From Kaistella faecalis (GTDB taxonomy: Bacteria > Bacteroidota > Bacteroidia > Flavobacteriales > Weeksellaceae), in the NCBI RefSeq assembly GCF_019195395.1, contig NZ_CP078067.1, positions 865,248-929,247 of the forward strand: a stretch of DNA of 64,000 bases, written 5' to 3'. Below the pieces are notes generated by a model. It saw only the letters and a list, made by a program, of their open reading frames with translations. It was not told the origin of the DNA and searched no databases. The translations under genes were made by a program, and so were the position numbers. Positions 15,839 to 25,219 of this stretch are shown here, one piece after another (position 1 is the first letter of the stretch; the number at the start of each line of letters is the position of its first letter).

Positions 15839-17086
15839 TTAATTTCTCTTAAATTCCAATACTGTTTTCGCAATAATTGCCACACAATCCAAAATCTCTT
15901 CTTCGGTGATCACCAAAGGCGGTGCCAAACGGATGATGTTGCCGTGGGTTGGTTTCGCTAATAGGCCGTTATCGCGCAGTGCGAGACAAAGATTCCAGGC
16001 GGTTTTGCTTTCCGGAGTATCGTTAATGAGAATCGCATTTAAAAGTCCTTTCCCGCGAACACCGGTAATAAGATTGGTTTTCTCGATTAATTTTTCAATT
16101 TCATTCCGGAAAAGCTGCCCGAGTTCTTCAGCTCTTTCTGAAAGCTTTTCTTCTTCCACCACATCTAAAGCCGCAACGGCAACCGCGCAGGCAACGGGAT
16201 TTCCTCCGAAAGTAGAACCGTGCTGCCCCGGATGAATCACGTTCATGATTTCATCATTAGCCAAAACTGCAGATACCGGATACATTCCGCCGGAAAGTGC
16301 TTTACCCAAAATCAGAATATCGGGCTGAACATTTTCATGATGACAAGCGATAAGTTTTCCGGTTCTTGCGATCCCGGTTTGTACCTCGTCAGCAATGAAA
16401 AGTACATTGTGTTTTTTGCAAAGTTCTGATGCCGACTTTAAAAAGCCTTCGTCCGGAACATATACCCCCGCTTCACCTTGAATTGGTTCTACTAAAAACG
16501 CAGCAATATTCTCTGAATCGTTTGCCAGAGTTTCTTCTAAAGCTTTGAGATTATTGTACGGAATTTTAATAAAACCTGGCGTGAAAGGTCCGTAATTATT
16601 GTTGGCATCAGGATCGTTGGAGAAAGATACTATCGTCGTTGTTCTTCCATGGAAATTATTCTCACAAACAACAATTTTTGCAGCATTTTGCGAGATTCCT
16701 TTAACTTCATAACTCCATTTTCTTGCTAATTTTACCGCTGTTTCTACTGCCTCGGCACCGGAATTCATCGGTAAAACTTTATCGAAGCCAAAAAGTTCTG
16801 TAATTTTTTTCTCGTATTCGCCTAAATTGGCGTTGTAAAAAGCTCTGGACGTCAATGCTAATTTCTGAGCCTGGTTCACCAGTGCATCTACAATTTTCGG
16901 ATGAGAATGACCTTGATTTACCGCAGAATAAGCGGACAGGTAATCGTAATATTTGTTACCTTCAACATCCCAAACGAAAACGCCTTTGCCTTTTTCTAAA
17001 ACCACAGGAAGCGGATGGTAATTGTGCGCGCCGTGTTTTTCTTCGAGTTCTATAAAATAAGAGGATGTTTTGTTTACTGTATGCAT
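15839..17086 (-). CDS. rocD: Ornithine--oxo-acid transaminase
   Basis: The 415-residue PLP enzyme converts ornithine and 2-oxoglutarate to glutamate semialdehyde and glutamate, linking arginine catabolism to proline. It is a class III aminotransferase: PLP phosphate contact at [18 protein letters not shown] (about residues 108-125), [10 protein letters not shown] (about 200-209), cofactor Asp in [14 protein letters not shown] (about 231-244) and the Schiff-base Lys in [17 protein letters not shown] (about 261-277). The N-terminal [20 protein letters not shown] is typical of ornithine rather than acetylornithine aminotransferase. The start at 17086 follows that family; a -7 element (minus, 17106-17113) lies 20 bp upstream. 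Confidence 0.94.
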   Translation of the reverse strand: MHTVNKTSSYFIELEEKHGAHNYHPLPVVLEKGKGVFVWDVEGNKYYDYLSAYSAVNQGHSHPKIVDALVNQAQKLALTSRAFYNANLGEYEKKITELFGFDKVLPMNSGAEAVETAVKLARKWSYEVKGISQNAAKIVVCENNFHGRTTTIVSFSNDPDANNNYGPFTPGFIKIPYNNLKALEETLANDSENIAAFLVEPIQGEAGVYVPDEGFLKSASELCKKHNVLFIADEVQTGIARTGKLIACHHENVQPDILILGKALSGGMYPVSAVLANDEIMNVIHPGQHGSTFGGNPVACAVAVAALDVVEEEKLSERAEELGQLFRNEIEKLIEKTNLITGVRGKGLLNAILINDTPESKTAWNLCLALRDNGLLAKPTHGNIIRLAPPLVITEEEILDCVAIIAKTVLEFKRN

Positions 17087-17105
17087 ATTAAGGTGATTTA
17101 TAAAG

Positions 17106-17113
17106 CAAAAATA
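17106..17113 (-). promoter_or_regulatory. -7 promoter element for rocD
   Basis: TATTTTTG on the minus strand, 19 bp upstream of the rocD start codon; would drive rocD and the following glycosyltransferase. Confidence 0.5.
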
Positions 17114-17204
17114 ATGATTTATTTCCAAGTAAAGTCACTGGCTGCAATTTGAATGTATAACGGAAAATTTTCAGTCTGTCAGGTGGTTTGACAAGAGAAA
17201 ACTA

Positions 17205-17729
17205 TTAAAAGATGGGCTTTTCGAAATTTCCAAAAACATTAGTGGAATGGGAACAGTTTAAATAAACATTGCAGCCGGGCATTTTTTCCTTTAAGATCAG
17301 GCCTTTCTCGAGCACAGCTTCTTCACTGTCTTCGGAATCTACAAAAACTTCCTTCAGATTAGGGTTTTCCAAGTAATCGCATAAATCGTCTAAAGTAATT
17401 GGTGTTCGGGTGATATTTAAGATTTCCAGCTCTTGCATCTGATTGAAATATGATAAAGACGCGCTGGTTAAATAACGGTTCTTTCTTAAGAAAAGTGATT
17501 TCAGACCTTTAAAATTGGTCATATAACTCACCGCAACATCAGTAATCAGAGAATCTGTGAGATAAATTTCTTCTATGGAAATTACCCTTAAACTCAGAAA
17601 ATAAAAGAATTCATCACCAAAATCTGAATCCTTAGATTTCAAACGTCCCCAATGAGTTGGAATATGATCTGCCTTTTCAATCCGGTAATAGCGCTGCCAG
17701 AATTTTTTTTCCTCTTTTGAAAGTTTCAT
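17205..17729 (-). CDS. Leucine-rich-repeat-like protein of unknown function
   Basis: The 174-residue protein has no signal peptide. Between about residues 45 and 130 it carries irregular leucine-rich repeats of about 24 residues (for example LRVISIEEIYLTDSLITDVA, MTNFKGLKSLFLRKNRYLTS and MQELEILNITRTPITLDDL), which usually form a curved protein-binding surface. The N-terminus is basic and aromatic (KKFWQRYYRIEK). I do not recognise a family or partner. It follows, 27 bp later, another unknown gene on the same strand. Confidence 0.7.
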   Translation of the reverse strand: MKLSKEEKKFWQRYYRIEKADHIPTHWGRLKSKDSDFGDEFFYFLSLRVISIEEIYLTDSLITDVAVSYMTNFKGLKSLFLRKNRYLTSASLSYFNQMQELEILNITRTPITLDDLCDYLENPNLKEVFVDSEDSEEAVLEKGLILKEKMPGCNVYLNCSHSTNVFGNFEKPIF

Positions 17730-17756
17730 TGTGCATTTTTAAAGGTTGCAGTAAAT

Positions 17757-18251
17757 TCAATCGTACCAATATTCCTTTTCGAGACTGTAACCCGCTTTCT
17801 GGAAAGCTTTCTGGATCGCGACCCCCAAATCTTCATTTTGTTTTTCATTGGACAGATAAAGAAAAAATAAATTTCCTTTTACCTCTTCCGTCTTGTTTTC
17901 AACATCAAATGTATTATAGGTGGTAAGAACTTCGTGATCTTCACATTCGAGGATGATATTTATATCTTTTCCGATTTTAAGGATCTTATTCAGGGGAACT
18001 TCCTGCCTGATTATTTGATATCCGCTAAAATAGGGGCTGGTCTTCTTTATTTCAAAGGAAAGGATTTTGTCTGTGCTGATTGAAAAAGGTTTCACAATTT
18101 CTATGGTATCACCGCTAAAATGAGGAGATTTCAATTGGTTTTTAACCTCTTTCTGCAGTTCCCTGTTCAGAGTTTTAACAATTGTCTGTTCCTGCCCAAA
18201 GCTGGTGCTGGCGAATCCTACAAGAAATATAAATAGCAGAAAATTTTTCAT
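17757..18251 (-). CDS. Secreted protein of unknown function
   Basis: The 164-residue protein begins MKNFLLFIFLVGFASTSFGQ, a clear signal peptide with a probable cleavage after Gly-Gln or just before it. The ATG at 18251 was chosen; a TTG 9 bp upstream is the alternative. The mature part is charged and likely beta-rich (DTIEIVKPFSISTDKILSFE). No domain was recognised. It ends with Tyr-Trp-Tyr-Asp. It is followed by the LRR-like gene and preceded by nothing in the same operon; the accC terminator lies between it and accC. Confidence 0.7.
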   Translation of the reverse strand: MKNFLLFIFLVGFASTSFGQEQTIVKTLNRELQKEVKNQLKSPHFSGDTIEIVKPFSISTDKILSFEIKKTSPYFSGYQIIRQEVPLNKILKIGKDINIILECEDHEVLTTYNTFDVENKTEEVKGNLFFLYLSNEKQNEDLGVAIQKAFQKAGYSLEKEYWYD

Positions 18252-18296
18252 ATCATTCAATTTTAGAGCAAGTCCGCTCCTTATTTAAGTTTAAAG

Positions 18297-18327
18297 ATAA
18301 AAAAACCGGCATTAAAAAGCCGGTTTC
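18297..18327 (-). terminator. Rho-independent terminator of accC
   Basis: On the minus strand, AAACCGGC and GCCGGTTT form an 8-bp stem followed by seven T residues, 19 bp after the accC stop codon. Confidence 0.8.
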
Positions 18328-18345
18328 ATAAATTATATAATGATC

Positions 18346-19698
18346 TTAATGATCAAAATTTTTATCCATTACAAAATCCTCCATGAATTTTGTTGTATAA
18401 TTTCCAGAAAGGTAATCTTCATTTTCCATCAGCTGTCTGTGGAAAGGGATCGTGGTTTTCACTCCTTCAATATAGAATTCTTCTAAAGCTCTTTTCATTT
18501 TTGCAATGGCCTCCTCACGCGTTTGTGCTGTGGTGATGAGTTTTGCAATCATTGAATCATAATTGGACGGAATGCTGTAACCCGAGTACACATGCGTATC
18601 TACACGGATTCCGTGTCCCCCCGGAATATTGAGTCCGGTGATTTTACCAGGTGAAGGACGGAAATCGTTATAAGGATCTTCCGCATTAATTCTACATTCG
18701 ATTGAATGCAGTTTCGGATAATAATTGATTCCAGATATCGGTGTACCTGAAGCCAAAAGAATCTGCTCACGAATCAGGTCATAATCCACAACCTGCTCTG
18801 TAATAGGATGTTCTACCTGAATTCTGGTATTCATTTCCATGAAATAGAAATTGCGGTCCTTATCTACCAAAAATTCAATCGTTCCAACTCCTTCATAACC
18901 AATATATTCAGCGGCTTTTACAGCTGCTTTCCCCATTTTCTCCCGAAGTTCATCGGTCATGAATGGAGACGGAGTTTCCTCAGTTAATTTCTGATTTCTT
19001 CTCTGAACAGAACAGTCTCTTTCGGAAAGATGACAGGCTTTTCCATATTGGTCACCAGCAATCTGAATTTCAATATGTCGTGGTTCAACAATGAGTTTCT
19101 CCATGTACATTCCACCGTTTCCAAACGCTGCAGTAGCTTCCTGAACTGCAGAATCCCAGTGTTCCTGTAAATCTTCAGCTCTCCAGACAGCTCTCATTCC
19201 TTTACCTCCACCCCCTGCGGTAGCTTTAATCATCACCGGATAACCTACTTCTTCTGCCAGTTTAGCAGCAGTTTCGTAACCGTCAATTAACCCTTCAGAA
19301 CCCGGAACACAAGGTACACCGGCTTCCTTCATGGTAGCTTTTGCGTTAGCTTTATCGCCCATTCTGTCGATCTGGTCAGGAGTTGCACCAATAAATTTAA
19401 TACCGTTTTCCTGACAGATTCTTGAAAAATTTGAGTTTTCTGATAGAAATCCATATCCCGGGTGGATGGCGTCTGCATTGGTAATTTCGGCCGCTGCAAT
19501 AATATTTGAAATCTTCAGATAAGAATCCTTGCTCATCGCGGGCCCAATACAAACTGCTTCGTCCGCAAATCTTACGTGCAGGCTGTCTTTATCTGCAGTA
19601 GAATAAACTGCCACAGTTTTGATTCCCATTTCCTTGCAGGTACGCAGAATACGCATTGCAATTTCGCCTCTGTTGGCAATTAATATTTTTTTGAACAT
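18346..19698 (-). CDS. accC: Acetyl-CoA carboxylase biotin carboxylase subunit
   Basis: The 450-residue ATP-grasp enzyme carboxylates the biotin on AccB. The expected parts are present: N-terminal [23 protein letters not shown]-grasp glycine loop [10 protein letters not shown] (about residues 163-172), [17 protein letters not shown] (about 230-246) and the metal and bicarbonate site [16 protein letters not shown] (about 288-303). The length is normal for AccC alone. It follows accB by about 90 bp of AT-rich spacer, and its own terminator ends the cluster. Confidence 0.97.
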   Translation of the reverse strand: MFKKILIANRGEIAMRILRTCKEMGIKTVAVYSTADKDSLHVRFADEAVCIGPAMSKDSYLKISNIIAAAEITNADAIHPGYGFLSENSNFSRICQENGIKFIGATPDQIDRMGDKANAKATMKEAGVPCVPGSEGLIDGYETAAKLAEEVGYPVMIKATAGGGGKGMRAVWRAEDLQEHWDSAVQEATAAFGNGGMYMEKLIVEPRHIEIQIAGDQYGKACHLSERDCSVQRRNQKLTEETPSPFMTDELREKMGKAAVKAAEYIGYEGVGTIEFLVDKDRNFYFMEMNTRIQVEHPITEQVVDYDLIREQILLASGTPISGINYYPKLHSIECRINAEDPYNDFRPSPGKITGLNIPGGHGIRVDTHVYSGYSIPSNYDSMIAKLITTAQTREEAIAKMKRALEEFYIEGVKTTIPFHRQLMENEDYLSGNYTTKFMEDFVMDKNFDH

Positions 19699-19787
19699 CG
19701 TAGTTGAAATTTTAAATTTTGAATTTCGAATTTTAAATTATTTTTAAATGAGTACCATTTAAAATCTATAATCTAATTTAAAATTTC

Positions 19788-20273
19788 TTAAGATGGATCT
19801 ACTAAGAATAAAGGCTGATCATATTCAACTGGTGTCGCATCATCTACCAAAATTTTCACGATTTTTCCGGAAATTTCAGATTCGATCTGGTTGAATAACT
19901 TCATTGCTTCGATTACACAAACTACCTTACCATTAGAAACTTCGTCACCAACATTCACGAAAACATCCTTATCTGGTGATGGTTTTCTGTAGAACGTTCC
20001 GATCATCGGAGATTTAATCGTTACAAATTTGCTGTCGTCATCAGCAGCAACATCAGCAGGAGTATTTGCGGCAGGTGCAGATGACACTGCAGGCGCAGAT
20101 GCAGCTGGTTGTGGTGCTGTATGATAAACCGCCGGCTGTTGCATATAGCTCACTTCATTCCCTCCCAGTGGAGTTTTGATTGTGATTTCGAAATCTTTTG
20201 TTTTGTATTTTACTTCAGAAACTTCTGCCTTAGACACAAATTTGATCAGATTTTGTATGTCTTTAATGTCCAT
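19788..20273 (-). CDS. accB: Acetyl-CoA carboxylase biotin carboxyl carrier protein
   Basis: The 161-residue carrier shuttles carboxybiotin between AccC and the carboxyltransferase. The N-terminal dimerisation region (residues 1-45) is followed by an Ala/Pro/Ser-rich flexible linker (about 46-80) and the biotinyl domain (about 82-160). The biotinylation motif VIEAMKLFNQ puts the modified Lys at residue 125. Order DUF177-rpmF-accB-accC on one strand is common in Bacteroidota. A terminator-like hairpin between rpmF and accB (20329-20365) suggests accB expression is at least partly separate from rpmF. Confidence 0.97.
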   Translation of the reverse strand: MDIKDIQNLIKFVSKAEVSEVKYKTKDFEITIKTPLGGNEVSYMQQPAVYHTAPQPAASAPAVSSAPAANTPADVAADDDSKFVTIKSPMIGTFYRKPSPDKDVFVNVGDEVSNGKVVCVIEAMKLFNQIESEISGKIVKILVDDATPVEYDQPLFLVDPS

Positions 20274-20328
20274 TATATGTGGTATTTGTTTATTATGCCA
20301 AAGATACTAAAAATCAGTAAAAAACAAC

Positions 20329-20365
20329 AAAAAACCACTCAAAATTGAAAAAATTGAGTGGTTTT
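20329..20365 (-). terminator. Terminator or attenuator between rpmF and accB
   Basis: AAAACCACTCAA pairs with TTGAGTGGTTTT across an 11-nt A/T-rich loop. On the minus strand the stem is followed by a T-run, so it reads as a terminator 35 bp after rpmF, inside what otherwise looks like one operon. Confidence 0.7.
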
Positions 20366-20399
20366 GGTATAAAATTGAAGTTTTTAAGATTTTTAGATC

Positions 20400-20603
20400 T
20401 TAATCTTCTTCTGTAGTTTCTACTGCTTTTTCCATTACTACTTTACCTCTGTAGTACATTTTTCCTTCGAACCAATGCGCTCTGTGATAAAGGTGCATTT
20501 CTCCTGAAGTTGCATCTTTTGCCAATTGAGGAACACTTGCTTTGTAGTGGGTTCTTCTCTTATCTCTTCTTGTTGACGATTGTCTTCTCTTTGGATGTGC
20601 CAT
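20400..20603 (-). CDS. rpmF: 50S ribosomal protein L32
   Basis: The 67-residue protein starts [20 protein letters not shown], the L32 signature, and keeps the central [14 protein letters not shown] region. Usual zinc-ribbon Cys residues are absent, making it the Cys-free L32 form. The acidic C-terminal tail (VETTEED) is typical of Flavobacteriia. It lies 64 bp after the DUF177 gene, a pairing conserved over most bacteria. Confidence 0.97.
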   Translation of the reverse strand: MAHPKRRQSSTRRDKRRTHYKASVPQLAKDATSGEMHLYHRAHWFEGKMYYRGKVVMEKAVETTEED

Positions 20604-20667
20604 TTCTTATAATTTTGTTTGATGAGCGATGAGTAGTTGATTGCTCAATTCTCATCATTTAAACTAT

Positions 20668-21189
20668 TTAATTTTTATCTTTTAACTTCTTTAAAGCTTC
20701 CCATCGGGGATCGCTTTCCGGTTCTTCTTCTGTTTCGTCTTTCGGACTGAATTTTTCAAGGATTTCTAAATCTTCTTCAGAAACATTCGGCGAAATCTTC
20801 TTCATCGGTATGGCAAGCATTACGACTTCGTAGATTAACTGCGCAACATTGAATGCGTGATCGGTCATCGGAATGGTAATCACATCTTCTTCGCTGTCAT
20901 CATATTCTGCACCGAATTTTACCAGAACATTTAAATCATTTTCTATAGGATGGGTAAAATTTTCGTTCGTGATATCACAAACTAAATTTACCGTTCCGGA
21001 AGTTTTAATGTTAACTTCTAAAAAAGTGGTGTGTTTATCCATTAAAACATCAGCAACTATTTTAGGTTCTGTAAATTCCTGTTCAGTATCGAAAAGTTGA
21101 AAGAACGCTTTATCTATCTCAAATTGGAACTCGTGTCTACCGTTTCTTTGTCCCGAAAACACGATATCGTAGTTTCTTAACTTGTCCAT
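20668..21189 (-). CDS. DUF177 (YceD-type) large-subunit rRNA accumulation protein
   Basis: The 173-residue protein belongs to the DUF177/YceD family, linked in other bacteria to 23S rRNA accumulation and nearly always found just upstream of rpmF, as here. The family core is the repeated beta region around LEVNIKTSGTVNLVCDITNE (about residues 58-78; C-D-I-T here where many members have a CxRC-type pair). The acidic C-terminus contains DPRWEALKKLK, the recurrent tail motif of the family. The start at 21189 (MDKLRNYDIVF) fits better than one 15 bp upstream. A -7 element (minus, 21202-21209) is close by. Confidence 0.9.
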   Translation of the reverse strand: MDKLRNYDIVFSGQRNGRHEFQFEIDKAFFQLFDTEQEFTEPKIVADVLMDKHTTFLEVNIKTSGTVNLVCDITNENFTHPIENDLNVLVKFGAEYDDSEEDVITIPMTDHAFNVAQLIYEVVMLAIPMKKISPNVSEEDLEILEKFSPKDETEEEPESDPRWEALKKLKDKN

Positions 21190-21201
21190 AAAATGAGTGT
21201 G

Positions 21202-21209
21202 CAAAAATA
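21202..21209 (-). promoter_or_regulatory. -7 promoter element for the DUF177-rpmF unit
   Basis: TATTTTTG on the minus strand, 12 bp upstream of the DUF177 start codon; predicts a very short leader. Confidence 0.5.
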
Positions 21210-21275
21210 TGCAAATTTTTTAATATTACAAATAATTTTCAAAACAATTAATCAGGAAAAATGATTTTCAAAATA

Positions 21276-22367
21276 CTAACTGTTTTTTTCCTGTGGTAAA
21301 TCCTCGTCAACACCGTTCCCTGAAGCATTTCGCCGTGGCTGCATGCGGTTGGTCACCAATTCATTGTACTCTCTTCGGTTTTTAAAAATCTTTATCGCCA
21401 TAAAAATAGCTTCGGTGAAACTCTGCTCGTCGGCAATGTTCTGTCCGGCGATATCGTAGGCAACACCGTGATCGGGTGAAGTTCTTATAAATGGCAATCC
21501 GGCTGTATAATTCACTCCTTCTTCATAAGCAAGTGTTTTAAAGGGCGCCAAACCCTGGTCGTGATACATGGCCAAAACCGCATCGTAATTCTTATATTTC
21601 CCCGGCTGGAAGAAACTGTCTGCCGGAAAAGGCCCGAACGTCAAAATTCCGTTATCAAAAAGTTCTTTAATTGCAGGAGAAATAATTTCGATTTCTTCTC
21701 TGCCGATCACCCCACCGTCGCCGGAATGAGGATTCAACCCTAAAACTGCAATCTTAGGTCTTGCAATCTGAAAATCCTCGATCAGACACTGATTCAGCAT
21801 TTTGATCTGTTTCTTTATTTTTTCTTTTGAAATACTTTCTGCAACCTGCGAAATCGGAATATGATGAGTAGAAACAGCTACCTTCAAATCATCAGTAACT
21901 AAAAACATAAGCCCTTTTCTTCCGAACTTCTCTTCGAGATAACCAGTGTGTCCGGCGTGCGCGAAACCATGCTTCATCATTTCATCCTTATTAATAGGCG
22001 CAGTAACTAAAACATCAATTTCACCGTTCATCAAAGAGATAGTAGCGGCTTCTAAAGAATCGATCGCCATTTTGGTAGATTCTTCGGTAGGCTTACCCAA
22101 ATCAACATTTACGTTTTCCTTCGTAAGGTTTACCATATTAATTTTATCCCCAACTGCCTGTGTGGCATCTGTGATATAATTAAAATTATGCTGAAGTTTA
22201 AAAATGTTTTTCTGATAGGTAAAGAGTTTCCCTGAACCAAAAATAATGGGCGTGAAGAAATCGGTAATTGCTTTATCTTTTAGAGATTTCATGATGATTT
22301 CCGGGCCAATCCCATTGAAATCACCGATCGAAATTCCTACCCTTACTTTATGGTGTTTAGCACTCAT
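21276..22367 (-). CDS. pdxA: 4-hydroxythreonine-4-phosphate dehydrogenase PdxA
   Basis: The 363-residue enzyme oxidises 4-phosphohydroxy-L-threonine in DXP-dependent vitamin B6 synthesis. Family marks are GISIGDFNGIGPEIIMKSL (about residues 10-28), metal and substrate His residues in FAHAGHTGYLEEKFG (about 133-147), AMYHDQGLAPFKTLA (about 275-289) and TSPDHGVAYDIAG (about 304-316). The length is slightly longer than E. coli PdxA (329) because of a charged C-terminal tail (RRNASGNGVDEDLPQEKNS). A minus-strand -7 element (22402-22409) lies 35 bp upstream. Confidence 0.95.
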   Translation of the reverse strand: MSAKHHKVRVGISIGDFNGIGPEIIMKSLKDKAITDFFTPIIFGSGKLFTYQKNIFKLQHNFNYITDATQAVGDKINMVNLTKENVNVDLGKPTEESTKMAIDSLEAATISLMNGEIDVLVTAPINKDEMMKHGFAHAGHTGYLEEKFGRKGLMFLVTDDLKVAVSTHHIPISQVAESISKEKIKKQIKMLNQCLIEDFQIARPKIAVLGLNPHSGDGGVIGREEIEIISPAIKELFDNGILTFGPFPADSFFQPGKYKNYDAVLAMYHDQGLAPFKTLAYEEGVNYTAGLPFIRTSPDHGVAYDIAGQNIADEQSFTEAIFMAIKIFKNRREYNELVTNRMQPRRNASGNGVDEDLPQEKNS

Positions 22368-22401
22368 TTTTAATTTATCTTTGAAGATTAATAGAATTTC
22401 A

Positions 22402-22409
22402 CAAATTTA
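22402..22409 (-). promoter_or_regulatory. -7 promoter element for pdxA
   Basis: TAAATTTG on the minus strand, 34 bp upstream of the pdxA start codon, in the divergent region shared with ribE. Confidence 0.5.
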
Positions 22410-22470
22410 GCAATTTAGAAATAACTATTCCCGAATTATTTACAACTTAATTTTCTATAAATCCCATCCC

Positions 22471-23067
22471 ATGTTTACAGGAATCATTGAAGCGACCGCC
22501 ACCCTTGAAAAAATTGAACACAGTGGCGATAATATTAACTTTACCCTCAGCTGTCCTTTTACCCAGGAATTGAAGATCGATCAAAGCCTTGCTCATAATG
22601 GCTGTTGCCTTACCGTTGTAGAAATTACAGATACCGGCTACAGTGTTACTGCAATTGCAGAGACTTTAGAAAAAACCAATCTGGGGAAATGGAATGTAGG
22701 AACTGAGGTTAATTTGGAACGCTGTTTGAAGTGGGATGGAAGACTGGATGGACATATTGTTCAGGGCCATGTAGACAAAACCGGAACCGTAGAAAAAATT
22801 GAAGACAAAGACGGAAGTTTTTTTATTACCATTCAGTATGATGAGACAGATGATTATGTTACCGTTCCACAGGGATCTATAACGGTAAACGGCATCAGCT
22901 TAACGGTAGCTTCCAGCGGTTCAGGTAAATTTTCAGTAGCGATAATCCCATACACATGGGAATTCACGAATATGAAAAATCTGCAGCCGGGCGATATGGT
23001 AAATCTGGAATTCGACATTATAGGAAAATATGTAACGAAACTGATGAAAAAAAATGCCCTTCTCTAA
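22471..23067 (+). CDS. ribE: Riboflavin synthase alpha chain
   Basis: The 198-residue enzyme dismutates two 6,7-dimethyl-8-ribityllumazine molecules to riboflavin. It has two lumazine-binding repeats (about residues 1-95 and 96-190): MFTGIIEATATLEK at the N-terminus, NGCCLTVVEI in the first repeat and VNGISLTVAS at the matching place in the second, with GHIVQGHVDKTG between them. The last 14 bp overlap the start of the histidine kinase gene. No FMN riboswitch was recognised in the 100 bp upstream. Confidence 0.96.
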   Translation: MFTGIIEATATLEKIEHSGDNINFTLSCPFTQELKIDQSLAHNGCCLTVVEITDTGYSVTAIAETLEKTNLGKWNVGTEVNLERCLKWDGRLDGHIVQGHVDKTGTVEKIEDKDGSFFITIQYDETDDYVTVPQGSITVNGISLTVASSGSGKFSVAIIPYTWEFTNMKNLQPGDMVNLEFDIIGKYVTKLMKKNALL

Positions 23068-24508
23068 ATACAAAGGTTATAGCTTACGAAATAAAGTCTT
23101 TTGGGGCTTTCTGCTGATCTGTTTGCTCAGTACCGTAAGTTCATCCATCCTTTCTTATTTTATTTTGCGCAATAACGCGGTGGAACAAAGCCGTACTGAT
23201 CTTCAGAAAAAATCTGAAGCGTTAATGTCAGCACTGGACTATGCGGTAAGCCATAAACAGGCTCAGACGAGCGATTTACCCGGGATTTTAGCAAATGATA
23301 TTTTCGAGATTGCAGACATCAACAATCAGGATATTATTATATATGACCTTTCCGGAAAATTTTTGATCTCCAACAAAGATTATAATCTCATCAGCCAAAA
23401 AGAGATTCCGGTAGAAATCGCTAACCGGGTGTTGAAAAGTGACAGCCGGGTTGATTTTCAGACTTACGACAAAAAGATCGACGCAAACGTTTCCTCCTCA
23501 TATATGATTTTGAGAAACAATATGCTGGAGCCGATTGCAATCGTCTTTTTCCCTTTCTATCACAACGACAGTGCTTATTTCAGTGTATTCAACAAATATG
23601 TAAATTATATTGTTGTTCTTACCCTTTTCATCATTGCAATATCAGTTTGGCTGAGTTGGGTTATTTCGAATAATCTTACCAGAGCTGTAACCAAATTTTC
23701 AGATAAAATCAATCAGATTACTCTTTTCGAAGACGATCCTAAACCTATTAAATATTACCATAATGATGAACTGAATCAACTTGTTAAAGCATATAACAAA
23801 ATGATTCTGCAGATTCAGGAACAGAAACAGCGGCTGAGTTTCAAAGAAAAAGAAGAAGCGTGGCGGGAAATGGCCAAGCAGGTAGCTCATGAAGTGAAGA
23901 ATCCTCTAACTCCTATGAAACTCACGATACAGAATTTTGAAAGAAAATTTGATCCCGCCGACCCTGAGATCCGTGACAAAGTAAAGCACCTTAGCCGCAC
24001 GCTGGTGGATCAGATTGATCTCGTTGCCACAGTAGCAAGTGCATTTTCGCAGTTTGCACAACTCCCGGAGAAAAACAATGAAATATTTGATTTAAATAAA
24101 GAGATCAGAAATATTATCAACGTATTCAGCGACGAAAAAATTTATTTCCACTCAAATAAAGATCAGATTATGATGGAAATGGATAAGATTTACCTTTCCA
24201 GAATCATCACCAACCTGGTAGCAAACGCCAGACAGGCAAAACATGATGACCGCGAGAATATCATAAACCTCGATGTAGAACAGCGACAAAAGAGAGTCAT
24301 CATTACTGTGGATGACAACGGAACGGGAATTCCCGAAGAACTGTACGACAGAATTTTCGAGCCTAACTTCACCTCTAAAACCAGTGGAACCGGACTAGGA
24401 TTAACCATGGTAAGAAAAATGGTTGAAGATTACAAAGGCGAAATTTCTGTAAAATCGGAAGTAGGGAAAGGCACTACTTTCACGATATCGCTTCCGACCA
24501 ATATGTAG
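23054..24508 (+). CDS. Membrane sensor histidine kinase, NtrY-like
   Basis: The 484-residue protein has a membrane segment near residues 15-37, an extracytoplasmic sensor of about 145 residues, a second membrane segment (about 184-206), a HAMP linker (to about 258), a HisKA domain with phospho-acceptor His279 in [18 protein letters not shown], and a HATPase_c domain with N-box [17 protein letters not shown] and [12 protein letters not shown]. The [10 protein letters not shown] form is that of NtrY-like kinases. No response regulator lies nearby, so it is an orphan. The gene overlaps ribE by 14 bp and is likely co-transcribed; a functional link to riboflavin is not evident. Confidence 0.88.
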   Translation: MPFSKYKGYSLRNKVFWGFLLICLLSTVSSSILSYFILRNNAVEQSRTDLQKKSEALMSALDYAVSHKQAQTSDLPGILANDIFEIADINNQDIIIYDLSGKFLISNKDYNLISQKEIPVEIANRVLKSDSRVDFQTYDKKIDANVSSSYMILRNNMLEPIAIVFFPFYHNDSAYFSVFNKYVNYIVVLTLFIIAISVWLSWVISNNLTRAVTKFSDKINQITLFEDDPKPIKYYHNDELNQLVKAYNKMILQIQEQKQRLSFKEKEEAWREMAKQVAHEVKNPLTPMKLTIQNFERKFDPADPEIRDKVKHLSRTLVDQIDLVATVASAFSQFAQLPEKNNEIFDLNKEIRNIINVFSDEKIYFHSNKDQIMMEMDKIYLSRIITNLVANARQAKHDDRENIINLDVEQRQKRVIITVDDNGTGIPEELYDRIFEPNFTSKTSGTGLGLTMVRKMVEDYKGEISVKSEVGKGTTFTISLPTNM

Positions 24509-24522
24509 ACTTCTTTATTTCA

Positions 24523-25218
24523 ATGAAACCTTTTCACTTCAAACAATTCAGCGTACAGCAGTCTGCAAAGGTATTCCGTGTGGGGACAGACGGTGTTTTG
24601 CTGGGCGCTTCTGCTTCGGTTCAGAATGCAAGAAAAATTTTGGAAATCGGAACCGGAACAGGTCTGATTGCTCTAATGGTTGCGCAGCGAAATGCGGAAG
24701 CCATCATAACTGCTATTGAAATTAATGAGTACGCAGCTGCAATTGCAGCCGAAAATTTCAGATCCTCTCCTTTTTATAACAGGTTAAAAGTTCTTCAGCA
24801 GGATTTCAAATCTTATAACGTCAAGGATAAATTTGACATAATCATTTCGAACCCACCGTATTTTGAAATAAACCCTTCCGAAAAGGATATCTTGGCCAGG
24901 CAGCAAACTGAACTTTCCTTTGGGGATTTGATATCTAATGCATCGCAAATTCTGTCGGAAAGCGGAACATTTTCGGTTATTATTCCCTTTGATGCCGGTA
25001 ATGATTTCGAAAAAAGATGTCGTAAAGAGGGCTTGTTTCTGGTTAGAAAGAACACCATTTTTGGAATCCAAAACGCATCCCCGAAACGACTGATTCTGGA
25101 GTTTGGATTTGAAAATAAAAAAATTACTGAAACCGAATTGGTGATCGAAAAATCTCCCCGAAGGTACAGCGACGATTATCTCGCCCTGACGCAGGATTTT
25201 CACGTTTTCGGAAAATAG
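24523..25218 (+). CDS. tRNA1(Val) (adenine(37)-N6)-methyltransferase-like
   Basis: The 231-residue SAM-dependent methyltransferase matches the TrmN6/YfiC family: MKPFHFKQFSVQQSAKVFRV at the N-terminus followed by GTDGVLLGA, SAM motif I LEIGTGTGLIALM (about residues 40-52) and the catalytic N6-adenine motif ISNPPYFE (about 107-114). The family methylates A37 of tRNA-Val. It is 14 bp after the kinase gene, likely the last of a ribE-kinase-methyltransferase transcript, and converges on the next gene with 1 bp between stops. Confidence 0.87.
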   Translation: MKPFHFKQFSVQQSAKVFRVGTDGVLLGASASVQNARKILEIGTGTGLIALMVAQRNAEAIITAIEINEYAAAIAAENFRSSPFYNRLKVLQQDFKSYNVKDKFDIIISNPPYFEINPSEKDILARQQTELSFGDLISNASQILSESGTFSVIIPFDAGNDFEKRCRKEGLFLVRKNTIFGIQNASPKRLILEFGFENKKITETELVIEKSPRRYSDDYLALTQDFHVFGK

Positions 25219-25219
25219 A

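Noticed and set aside
22368..22470. FMN riboswitch upstream of ribE
   Set aside because: The gap is only about 100 bp, AT-rich, and none of the conserved RFN segments was seen.
24784..25203. Minus-strand ORF of 139 codons over the methyltransferase gene
   Set aside because: Antisense to an intact, recognised methyltransferase; no domain or start signal.
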